Origin: JAEYLA01 sp035561315
Lineage (GTDB): Bacteria; Bacillota; Clostridia; Christensenellales; CAG-138
Direction: 5' to 3'
Length of the DNA stretch: 5,808 nucleotides
NCBI GenBank assembly: GCA_035561315.1
Contig: DATMXR010000053.1
Coordinates: forward strand, 1-5,808
The translations under genes were made by a program, and so were the position numbers. Under the pieces are notes generated by a model. It did no database searches and had not been told where the DNA came from. It worked only from the letters and a program-made list of their open reading frames with translations. Positions 1 through 5,769 of the stretch are shown here, piece by piece. Every line of letters begins with the position of its first letter. Positions within the stretch are counted from its first letter, which is position 1.

Positions 1-10
1 CATATAAATA

Positions 11-40
11 TTGACCAAGCCGCGGCGGTTCTGTTATAAT
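11..40 (+). promoter_or_regulatory. Sigma-A type promoter of the transporter operon (extended -10)
   Basis: A -35 box TTGACC (11-16) is followed after 18 bp by a perfect -10 box TATAAT (35-40). A TG dinucleotide one base before it (32-33) makes it an extended -10. Transcription would begin near position 47. The spacer contains the palindrome CCGCGG (20-25), which could lie under a regulator. This is the only strong promoter-like sequence seen upstream of the binding-protein gene and it probably drives the whole plus-strand operon. The match to consensus is direct; activity is inferred. Confidence 0.8.
12..22 (+). promoter_or_regulatory. Possible IolR-like operator half overlapping the -35 box
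   Basis: The B. subtilis IolR site is recalled as tandem copies of the degenerate 11-mer WRAYCAADARD. Positions 12-22 (TGACCAAGCCG) match it at 9 of 11 positions and overlap the -35 box, where a repressor would block RNA polymerase. A second, poorer match (8 of 11) lies at 38-48 over the -10 region. The consensus is loose and other 8-of-11 matches occur by chance in the leader (for example 221-231), so this is only a candidate site for the regulator encoded at 4975-5739. Confidence 0.25.
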
Positions 41-46
41 TCAACT

Positions 47-264
47 ATCTGATCGACACCGCGCATTTTTACCGTCTCTGCCTCTTTGTGTGCGGCCCCC
101 TTGCAGCTTCTTTCCTTCACCATTATGAATAACGCGACATCCGGCGCTTGTGCCGTTTCCGCAAATACAAACGTTTTCATTCCCGGGAGCATGCTTCAGA
201 GATCCAGGCATTTCTTTGGGTACTCAAGCGCCCAATTCATAAAAAACGAGGAGGTTACACATTC
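47..264 (+). other. Long 5' leader of the binding-protein gene
   Basis: About 218 nt separate the predicted transcription start from the first gene. The stretch has no convincing gene. It contains a pyrimidine-rich run (about 97-120), two abutting palindromes TCCCGGGA (181-188) and AGCATGCT (188-195), and ends in the ribosome binding site AGGAGG (249-254), 10 nt before the start codon. I do not recognise a known riboswitch or T-box; there is no strong terminator hairpin with a U-tract. The length itself is odd for a sugar ABC operon and could allow post-transcriptional control. Confidence 0.45.
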
Positions 265-1269
265 ATGAAGAGACTCTTGGCAATCCTGATGGTCCTACTC
301 ACGGTATCCGCAGTGGCCGCTTGCACGCCTCAGGCCCCTGCAGAAGCTCCTCAAGCCCCCGCGGCCGAGCAGCCCGCACAACAGCCCGCTGCCGAGCAGC
401 CCGCCGCAGGCGGCACCATCGGCGTAAGCCTCTATGCGCGCGACCAGTTCATTTCCAACCTGGAGCAGGCCATACTCAAGGCGGCCGAAGGTTCCGGTTA
501 CACGGTAGACTCCCAGGAAGCGAACAACGACACCCAGAAGCAGCAGGAGCAGGTCCGCACGTTCGCGCTCAAGGGCTATGACGCCATCATCGTGAACCTG
601 GTGGATACCTCCACCGCCGAAACCATCATTTCTGAAGCGGGCGACACCCCCATCATATTCATCAACCGCCGCCCTGTGGACGAACTCCTCAAGGAAGGCA
701 AGTATGCCTATGTGGGCTCACAGGAATATGACGCGGGCAAGATGCAGGCGGAATTCCTCGCCAAGTTCTTTGCGGGCAAGGCGGATAAGACGCTCAATTA
801 CGTGCTGTTCATGGGCCAGCTGGGCCTGGAGAACACCAACGAGCGTACCCGCTCGGTGAAGGAAGAGCTCACCAAGGCCGGCTTTACCATGAACAAGGTG
901 TTTGAAGACACCGCCGAATGGGACCGCTCCAAGGCCATGGACAAGATGCAGACCATCATCGGCACCGGCGAAGCGTTTGACGTCGTCATCTGCAACAACG
1001 ACGAAATGGCGCTGGGCTGCATCGAAGCCATGAAGGCCGCGGGCATCGACCTCAAGGCGATCCCCGTGGTGGGCATCGACGCCACGGCGATGGCGTGCGA
1101 ATCCGTCAAGAACGGCGAAATGGCCGCGACGGTGTTCCAGAATGCCGCCGCCCAGGGCCAGGTCGCGATGGAATACGCCATCAAGGCCGCCAAGGGCGAA
1201 ACCTTCGACATATTCGGCTGGGTCCCCTTCGAGCCCGTCTCTATCGACAACGTCGCCAATTACATGTAA
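265..1269 (+). CDS. Sugar/polyol ABC transporter substrate-binding lipoprotein, MglB-like; inositol suspected
   Basis: A 334-residue extracellular binding protein of the periplasmic-binding-protein-4 class (MglB/RbsB/IbpA group). Residues 1-19 form a lipoprotein signal peptide with a Lys-Arg n-region, a hydrophobic core and a lipobox VAAC; Cys20 would be lipidated and membrane-anchored. Residues 21-50 are a Pro/Ala/Glu/Gln-rich tether with near-repeats (AEQPAQQPAAEQP). The two-lobed fold starts at TIGVSLYARD (51-60). It carries family blocks NLVD (111-114), FINRRP (132-137), DTAEWDRSKAMDKM (215-228), NNDEMALG (244-251) and GIDA (270-273). The start at 265 was chosen because AGGAGG (249-254) precedes it and the signal peptide begins there; the frame is open back to 148 but that extension has no such support. 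All lysine codons I read are AAG, unlike the mixed usage downstream, which suggests high expression. The blocks most resemble galactose-binding MglB; the inositol ligand is inferred from the neighbouring iolI and iolR. Confidence 0.88.
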   Translation: MKRLLAILMVLLTVSAVAACTPQAPAEAPQAPAAEQPAQQPAAEQPAAGGTIGVSLYARDQFISNLEQAILKAAEGSGYTVDSQEANNDTQKQQEQVRTFALKGYDAIIVNLVDTSTAETIISEAGDTPIIFINRRPVDELLKEGKYAYVGSQEYDAGKMQAEFLAKFFAGKADKTLNYVLFMGQLGLENTNERTRSVKEELTKAGFTMNKVFEDTAEWDRSKAMDKMQTIIGTGEAFDVVICNNDEMALGCIEAMKAAGIDLKAIPVVGIDATAMACESVKNGEMAATVFQNAAAQGQVAMEYAIKAAKGETFDIFGWVPFEPVSIDNVANYM

Positions 1270-1275
1270 TGCCCG

Positions 1276-1304
1276 GCGCGGCGTAAGCGCGCGCATGCCG
1301 CGGC
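1276..1304 (+). other. Small GC-rich stem-loop after the binding-protein gene
   Basis: CGCGGC (1277-1282) can pair with GCCGCG (1297-1302), extendable inward by a G-U and a T-A pair, closing a loop of about 10 nt. It lies 7 nt after the stop codon. The segment GCGCGGCG (1276-1283) is also complementary to 1332-1339 in the left arm of the next hairpin, so the two structures could compete. No U-tract follows. Confidence 0.4.
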
Positions 1305-1329
1305 AGCCACAAAGTCCATTTACGGCAAC

Positions 1330-1364
1330 TGCGCCGCGCGGAAAACTATTTTCCGCGCGGCGCA
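1330..1364 (+). other. 16-bp perfect stem-loop between the binding-protein and ATPase genes
   Basis: TGCGCCGCGCGGAAAA (1330-1345) and its exact reverse complement (1349-1364) flank the three bases CTA. The GC-rich 12-bp base makes it very stable; the innermost A-T pairs may open into a larger loop. It is followed by an A-rich stretch, not a U-tract, so it is not a canonical terminator. In ABC operons a hairpin at this place commonly protects the binding-protein mRNA from 3' decay or allows partial termination, so that more binding protein than membrane complex is made. That role fits the biased codon use of the first gene but is inferred. Confidence 0.75.
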
Positions 1365-1390
1365 AATAGAAATGAAGAAGGGTATCTTGT

Positions 1391-2908
1391 ATGGGAGGTG
1401 CGCGTGAATTGAGCGAATATATCCTCGAAATGATCGACGTTTCCAAAAGCTTTCCCGGCGTGCAGGCGCTCAAGAACGTGTCGTTTCGTTTGCGCCCCGG
1501 CACCGTTCATTCGCTGCTGGGCGAAAACGGCGCGGGAAAATCGACGCTGATGAAATGCCTGATCGGCCTGTACCAGATGAACGGCGGGAAAGTGCTGCTC
1601 CGCGGCGGGGAAGCGCATATCAAAAACCCGGCGGAAGCGGCCAAGGCCGGTATCGCGATGATCCATCAGGAGCTTTCCACCGTAAACGAGCGCTCCGTCG
1701 CCGAAAACCTTTTTTTGGGCAGGCAGCCGTTAAGAGCGGGCTTGTTTGTGGACCACAAGGCCATGTACAAACAGGCCGGGGCGCTGTTAAAGGAACTCGG
1801 GATGCCGATCAGCCCCTACGAGAAAATGGGCAATCTGACTGTGGCGAAAATGCAGATGGTCGAGATCGCCAAGGCGATTTCCTATAACAGCGACGTCGTG
1901 ATCATGGACGAACCGACCTCCGCCCTGACGACCAAGGAGGTGGAGCAGCTGTTTGAAATCATTGCAAGCCTCAAGGCGAAGGGCGTCGCAATCATATATA
2001 TTTCCCACAAGATGGACGAGATTTTCCGCATATCCGACGATATCACCGTATTCCGCGACGGTATGATGGTGGGCACGGGTCCTGCAAAAGAGTTCGACAT
2101 CCAGTCCCTCATCCGTATGATGGTGGGCCGCAACCTTGATGAAATGTATCCCAAGATCGATTGCGAGATCGGCGGGGAGGTCCTGCGCGTAGAACACTTA
2201 AGCGCGGGGGATGCGTTCTCGGACGTGAGTTTTACGCTGCACCGCGGCGAGATACTGGGCTTTGCGGGGCTTGTGGGCGCGGGCCGCACGGAGCTATTGG
2301 AAACGCTGTTCGGCCTCAGGCGCAAGACGGGCGGCAGGGTATTTATCAAGGGGAAAGAAACGCATATCACCTGCCCGGCGGACGCCACAAAATACGGCCT
2401 CGCGATGCTCACGGAGGATCGGAGGCGCACGGGCATCATCCCCGTTTCCAGCGTCAAAAACAACATCGTCGTCGCCAATCTCAGGGCGTATGTGACCGCG
2501 CTGCGCCTGATGAACAAGCGCAAAATGCAGCGGGACGCGGACGAATACGTGAAAAAGCTCAACATCAAGACGGCGGGCACGGAGGTCCGCGTCCAGGACC
2601 TTTCCGGCGGCAACCAACAAAAGGTGCTTGTGGCCAGGTGGCTTTTGACCGACCCGGATATCCTTTTGGTGGACGAACCGACGCGCGGCATAGACGTCGG
2701 CGCCAAGGCGGAAATCCATACGCTCATCACCCGGATGGCCAACGACGGGAAGGCCATCATCATGGTGTCCTCGGAAATGCCGGAGGTCTTAGGCATGTGC
2801 GACCGGATGCTCGTCATGCACGAAGGCAGGATGACGGGGATATTGAGCCGCGGGGAAGCCACGCAGGAACGCATCATGCAATACGCGACCGATACCGCAG
2901 TAAGCTAA
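1391..2908 (+). CDS. Sugar ABC transporter ATP-binding protein, two ABC domains (MglA/RbsA family)
   Basis: A 505-residue cytoplasmic ATPase that powers import, with two tandem ABC domains as in MglA and RbsA (about 500 residues). Numbering is from ATG 1391. Domain 1: Walker A GENGAGKS (44-51), Q-loop HQEL (92-95), a degenerate signature LTVAKMQ (149-155), Walker B VVIMDEPTSAL (169-179) and switch His206. Domain 2: an altered Walker A GLVGAGRTE (293-301) with Arg for the usual Lys, a perfect signature LSGGNQQK (404-411), Walker B ILLVDEPTRGID (424-435), and Ser in place of the switch His (VSSEMPE, 459-465). This asymmetry is normal for the family, with probably one fully competent site. The start is uncertain: TTG 1409 gives an N-terminus MSEYILEM typical of homologues and follows GGGAGGTG (1393-1400), whereas ATG 1391 has a weaker AAGGG (1378-1382). 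The permease gene follows after 13 nt, so the two are cotranscribed. Confidence 0.93.
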   Translation: MGGARELSEYILEMIDVSKSFPGVQALKNVSFRLRPGTVHSLLGENGAGKSTLMKCLIGLYQMNGGKVLLRGGEAHIKNPAEAAKAGIAMIHQELSTVNERSVAENLFLGRQPLRAGLFVDHKAMYKQAGALLKELGMPISPYEKMGNLTVAKMQMVEIAKAISYNSDVVIMDEPTSALTTKEVEQLFEIIASLKAKGVAIIYISHKMDEIFRISDDITVFRDGMMVGTGPAKEFDIQSLIRMMVGRNLDEMYPKIDCEIGGEVLRVEHLSAGDAFSDVSFTLHRGEILGFAGLVGAGRTELLETLFGLRRKTGGRVFIKGKETHITCPADATKYGLAMLTEDRRRTGIIPVSSVKNNIVVANLRAYVTALRLMNKRKMQRDADEYVKKLNIKTAGTEVRVQDLSGGNQQKVLVARWLLTDPDILLVDEPTRGIDVGAKAEIHTLITRMANDGKAIIMVSSEMPEVLGMCDRMLVMHEGRMTGILSRGEATQERIMQYATDTAVS

Positions 2909-2921
2909 GGGAGGAAACGTT

Positions 2922-3935
2922 ATGTCTGTAAACACCGAAGCTCTGTATGAGCGCAGAAAAGCGAGGTTTAAGGAGACGCTGGGCAAGTACACGATATTCG
3001 TGATACTGGCCGTGCTGGTGGTGATACTTTCCATCGCCTCGCCCATGTTCATGACGGGGAAGAATATCATCAACATTCTCACCTCGGAGTCAAGCCGCGG
3101 CCTCTTGGCGTTCGGCGTGGCGTTCTGCATCATCTCCCGCGGCATCGACCTTTCCCTGGGCTCGGTCATGGCGGTTTCCTCCGTGTTTTCCGCGGCGCTG
3201 GTGCAGAAGCTGACCTACGCCACTTTGATCATACCCAACCTCACGTTTGTTCCCGCGTGGGTGGCGGTGCTGGTGGGCGTCGCCATAGGCACGGCGTTCG
3301 GGCTTATCAACGGCCTTTTGATCGCGTATACGAAGATTCCGCCGTTTATCGCCACGCTCGGCTCGCAGGTCATCGCGCGCGGCGTCGCGCTGCTGTTTAC
3401 CAACGCCTATCCCGTCCCCATGCTGCGCGAGGATTTCACCATCATCGGGCAGGGAACGATGTTTGGCTTTATCCCCAACATCGTGATGGTATTTATCGTG
3501 TTCGCGGTCATCGCCTATATCATGCTCAACCATACGCGGTTCGGCAAGAACGTATACGCCATAGGAGGCAACGAGGACGCGGCGCGCGCGGCGGGCATCA
3601 AGGTGGAAAAGAACCTTGTGGCCATATACACCTGGTCCGCGCTGACGGCGGCGATCGCCGGCGTCATGGTCACGTCCCGCTCCGCATCCGGCATCGCATC
3701 CCTCGGCCAGGGGTATGAGCTGGACGCGATCGCCGCCGCCACCGTCGGCGGCGTATCCCATACCGGCGGCATCGGCACCATCACGGGCGTGATCGGCGGC
3801 ATACTGGTGCTGGGCGTCATCAACAACGGGCTTCTGATATTGGGCGTATCCCCGTACCTGCAGCAGATCATAAAGGGCGCTATCATCGTGGTGGCCGTGA
3901 TATTCGATATGCGCAAGATCGCGCGCAAACGGTAA
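2922..3935 (+). CDS. Sugar ABC transporter permease (MglC/RbsC family)
   Basis: A 337-residue integral membrane protein forming the channel, presumably as a homodimer with the ATPase at 1391-2908. MglC is almost the same length. A charged cytoplasmic N-terminus (1-22) leads into the first membrane helix (about 23-43). Conserved family blocks are SRGIDLSLGS (72-81), GLINGLLIAY (127-136), PPFIATLG (140-147), and the cytoplasmic loop TRFGKNVYAIGGNEDAARAAGI (205-226), which should contact the ATPase. Towards the end come GYELDAIAAATVGGVSHTGG (264-283), VSPYLQQIIKGAIIVVAV (309-326) and a basic C-terminal tail. The sequence AGGGAGG (2908-2914) lies 7 nt before the ATG. The C-terminal half looks closer to MglC than to RbsC, but permease sequence does not fix the substrate; inositol is suggested only by the neighbours. 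There is a single permease gene, as expected for this family. Confidence 0.93.
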   Translation: MSVNTEALYERRKARFKETLGKYTIFVILAVLVVILSIASPMFMTGKNIINILTSESSRGLLAFGVAFCIISRGIDLSLGSVMAVSSVFSAALVQKLTYATLIIPNLTFVPAWVAVLVGVAIGTAFGLINGLLIAYTKIPPFIATLGSQVIARGVALLFTNAYPVPMLREDFTIIGQGTMFGFIPNIVMVFIVFAVIAYIMLNHTRFGKNVYAIGGNEDAARAAGIKVEKNLVAIYTWSALTAAIAGVMVTSRSASGIASLGQGYELDAIAAATVGGVSHTGGIGTITGVIGGILVLGVINNGLLILGVSPYLQQIIKGAIIVVAVIFDMRKIARKR

Positions 3936-3950
3936 TTGGGGCGGAAACCG

Positions 3951-4039
3951 GGGCTGTAAGCTGATTTCGGGTTTTGATTACTGAGACAAATCGTTTGGCT
4001 CCCTCATCAGAGGGAGGCTTAGCGTTAGTGCTACAGCCC
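3951..4039. repeat. MITE-like inverted-repeat segment between permease and iolI
   Basis: GGGCTGTA (3951-3958) and its exact reverse complement TACAGCCC (4032-4039) bound an 89-bp segment. Inside, TAAGC (3957-3961) matches GCTTA (4017-4021), and CTCCCTC (3999-4005) pairs with GAGGGAG (4010-4016) around the loop ATCA. The nested pairing suggests a foldable intergenic repeat, perhaps a non-autonomous mobile element. CTCCCTC-ATCA-GAGGGAG-like cores recur between genes in many gut Clostridia as I recall, but this was not searched. It fills most of the otherwise unexplained 131-nt gap in the operon. No clear target-site duplication is visible, and no U-tract follows, so a terminator reading is weaker. 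Confidence 0.45.
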
Positions 4040-4066
4040 TTTACGGCATAGCGCAAAGGAGGGATT

Positions 4067-4900
4067 ATGAAGATCTGTTTTAACCAGGCGACGACAATGA
4101 AGCATTCCACGCTGGAGTCCGACCTGACGCTTTGCGAAAGCGCGGGGTACGATTATATCGAGATTCGGCTGGATAAGCTCAGGGATTATCTCACGCGCCA
4201 TACCGTGCAGGACTTAAAGGCGTTCTTTGAAAAAAACCGTATCAAGCCCTATGCGTTTAACGCCCTGGAGTTTATCAGCTTCCGGGATGAGGCGGGGTTT
4301 TCCGATATCATGGAAGGGCTCGGGTTCTGCTGCGATATTGGCGATGAGATCGGCTGCCGCAAGGCGGTCATCGTGCCCACGTTCGACGTGGGCAACAAAA
4401 CCATCAAAGAGATCCATGACGAAACCGTCCGCGTCATACGCGTCATGGCGGAGTACGCGGCGCCCCGCAATATGCGGCTGGCGTTTGAGTTCGTGGGGTA
4501 CCCCAACTGCTCGGTCAACACGTTCGGCCAGGCGTACGATATCGTAAGGGCCGTAAACCGGGACAATGTCGGCATCGTGCTGGATTGTTTCCATTTCCAT
4601 TCCATGCGCTCCAGCCTTGCGGATTTAAGGCGCGCGCGGAAGCAGGATATTTTCATATTCCACCTGGACGATTCGGAGGACCTCCCCATAGGCGCCGCGC
4701 GCGACGAGCACCGCCTGATGCCCGGGGATGGCGCAATCGACCTCCCGGCGATATTCGGGGCGCTCAAGGAAATCGGCTACGACAGTATGGCCTCCCTCGA
4801 GCTGTTCCGCCCCGAATACTGGGACTGGCCGGATGAAAAGACCATACTCGTGGGCATGGAAAAAACAAAAGAGGTGCTCTCGCCGTATTTCCCCGTTTAA
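4067..4900 (+). CDS. iolI: Inosose isomerase (2-keto-myo-inositol isomerase), IolI
   Basis: A 277-residue cytoplasmic TIM-barrel enzyme of the xylose-isomerase-like/AP-endonuclease-2 family, against 278 residues for B. subtilis IolI. IolI interconverts 2-keto-myo-inositol (scyllo-inosose) and 1-keto-D-chiro-inositol, linking D-chiro- and myo-inositol breakdown. From memory the match to IolI is collinear: an N-terminus MKICFNQATT, GYDYIEIR (27-34), EFVGYPNCSVNTFGQAYDIV (141-160), NRDNVGIVLDCFHFHSM (164-180), FHLDDSEDLPIG (198-209) and ELFRPEY (245-251). The metal ligands known in IolI (Glu142, Asp174, His200, Glu246) fall here on Glu141, Asp173, His199 and Glu245, all present. AAAGGAGGG (4055-4063) precedes the ATG closely. 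The gene lies 131 nt after the permease, probably in the same operon. A different keto-sugar epimerase is the main alternative, but the residue pattern argues for IolI. Confidence 0.87.
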   Translation: MKICFNQATTMKHSTLESDLTLCESAGYDYIEIRLDKLRDYLTRHTVQDLKAFFEKNRIKPYAFNALEFISFRDEAGFSDIMEGLGFCCDIGDEIGCRKAVIVPTFDVGNKTIKEIHDETVRVIRVMAEYAAPRNMRLAFEFVGYPNCSVNTFGQAYDIVRAVNRDNVGIVLDCFHFHSMRSSLADLRRARKQDIFIFHLDDSEDLPIGAARDEHRLMPGDGAIDLPAIFGALKEIGYDSMASLELFRPEYWDWPDEKTILVGMEKTKEVLSPYFPV

Positions 4901-4912
4901 CGTTACCGATTA

Positions 4913-4941
4913 AGGCGTGCCGAAAAACCGTCGGCACGCCT
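4913..4941. terminator. Hairpin between convergent iolI and iolR, probable bidirectional terminator
   Basis: AGGCGTGCCGA (4913-4923) and its exact reverse complement TCGGCACGCCT (4931-4941) form an 11-bp stem with a 7-nt loop. It lies 12 nt after the iolI stop and 33 nt beyond the iolR stop. Placement between converging genes fits a shared terminator. Neither strand has a proper U-tract after the stem: the plus strand continues A-rich, and the minus strand has its T-rich run before the stem. Termination may therefore be inefficient or factor-assisted. Confidence 0.6.
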
Positions 4942-4974
4942 GAAAAACAATAGAAAAAAGATGCAAAGGGGTAT

Positions 4975-5739
4975 TTAATTTTCCTCTGGATAAACCAGCC
5001 TGATTCCGTTCTGCTCGATGGCGTCAAGATAGGGCTTTGCGGGCTTCCGGTCCGTTATGATGCCGGAAAGGTCCCTGAATTCGCAGAACGTGAACAGCGC
5101 GGCATGGTCGAACTTGGAGTGGTCCGCCATCAACAGGATGTGCTTGTTGTGCTTCGCGACGGTGCGCTTGATTTCCGCCTCAAAATATGTCGTATTGGTG
5201 AGGCCGCGCTCCAAAGAAACGCCCGTGGCGGCAATGAATATCAGATCGATGCTCATGCGGGAGAGCGTTTCCAGCGTGGAGACGCCTACATAGGAGGACG
5301 TGGGGGCGCTATACAGGCCGCCCAGGGCGATCACGCGCAGCTCGGGGTATTTCGAGGCCTCGTACAGGGCGCTCAGGCTGTGCGTGATGACGGTGACGCC
5401 GTTCTTGTTCGCCAAATGGGGCAATATGCATATCGTGGTGGAGCCGGAGTCGAGAAACACCGTGGCATGGTCCTCTACAAGCTCCGCGGCCAGCCTGCCG
5501 ATTTCCCGTTTTGCGTCCCGCTCGCGTTCGGCGCGCACGGAAACGGGCGGCAACGCCGGAGTAGCGCAGGCGGCGACGCCGCCATATACCTTTTTGATCT
5601 GCCCGCGGCTTAAAAGCTCTGCGATATCGCGGCGTACGGTGTTGGTGGAAATGTGGAAGCGGGTTGCAAGGTCCTCCAGCGAAGCGGTCCCGTGCTGCAG
5701 GATATGCTGCTCCATGGAATTGAGACGGTCAAGGCGCAT
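4975..5739 (-). CDS. iolR: DeoR-family transcriptional regulator, IolR-like
   Basis: A 254-residue cytoplasmic DNA-binding repressor of the DeoR family (B. subtilis IolR has 251). The N-terminal winged helix-turn-helix has the DeoR pattern: LEDLATRFHISTNTVRRDI (21-39), then GQIKKVYGGV (46-55). The C-terminal domain is the sugar-isomerase-like fold that binds a phosphorylated effector, with DSGSTT (97-102), GGLYS (140-144), ATGVSLERGLTN (171-182) and ADHSKF (205-210). From memory these blocks and the N-terminus (MRLDRLNSMEQHILQHGTAS) align well with IolR, whose inducer is 2-deoxy-5-keto-D-gluconate 6-phosphate. The same ligand here is inferred. It converges on iolI and has its own promoter at 5761-5769. 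Next to an inositol isomerase and transporter it most likely represses them. Other DeoR sugar regulators look similar, so the symbol is given with moderate certainty. Confidence 0.77.
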   Translation of the reverse strand: MRLDRLNSMEQHILQHGTASLEDLATRFHISTNTVRRDIAELLSRGQIKKVYGGVAACATPALPPVSVRAERERDAKREIGRLAAELVEDHATVFLDSGSTTICILPHLANKNGVTVITHSLSALYEASKYPELRVIALGGLYSAPTSSYVGVSTLETLSRMSIDLIFIAATGVSLERGLTNTTYFEAEIKRTVAKHNKHILLMADHSKFDHAALFTFCEFRDLSGIITDRKPAKPYLDAIEQNGIRLVYPEEN

Positions 5740-5760
5740 AGGTTACTTCCCCCCGGAACT

Positions 5761-5769
5761 ATTATAACA
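5761..5769 (-). promoter_or_regulatory. Extended -10 promoter of iolR, with a six-G leader start
   Basis: On the minus strand TGTTATAAT (5769-5761) is a perfect extended -10, identical to the 9-mer in the operon promoter at 32-40. A perfect -35 TTGACA sits at 5793-5788, but the 21-bp spacer is too long for normal use, so the promoter may rely on the extended -10. The start site expected seven bases downstream is 5754, the first G of a run of six (5754-5749). That leaves a leader of only about 15 nt, in which the G-run must also act as ribosome binding site. Confidence 0.65.

Noticed and set aside
148..264. N-terminal extension of the binding protein by 39 residues from an upstream start at 148
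   Set aside because: It would bury the lipoprotein signal peptide and has no ribosome binding site, whereas ATG 265 has AGGAGG at good spacing and begins a textbook signal peptide.
1..264. Catabolite-responsive (cre) element in the promoter region
   Set aside because: I searched by eye for the TGNAANCGNWNNCW pattern and found no acceptable match.
86..268. Small leader reading frame of 60 codons whose TGA overlaps the ATG of the binding-protein gene (ATGA)
   Set aside because: The overlap hints at translational coupling, but neither TTG 86 nor the internal ATG 125 has a ribosome binding site and the product shows no recognisable feature. Conservation in relatives would revive it.
718..1503. 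Minus-strand open frame of 261 codons across the first gap and the binding-protein gene
   Set aside because: It lies opposite a clear gene, has no promoter or ribosome binding site, and has a His/Arg/Gly-rich low-information composition typical of antisense GC-rich sequence.
1882..2877. Long minus-strand open frame of 331 codons opposite the ATPase gene
   Set aside because: It is the antisense shadow of a well-supported ATPase with all motifs. Long opposite frames are expected at this GC content and the product resembles nothing.
3090..3761. Minus-strand open frame of 223 codons opposite the permease gene
   Set aside because: It is antisense to a clear membrane protein and reads as charged, repetitive composition with no domain.
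3941..3975. Possible intrinsic terminator after the permease (AAACCG against CGGGTTTT)
   Set aside because: The pairing needs a bulge and a long loop, and the T-run is short. It also overlaps the better-supported inverted-repeat segment.
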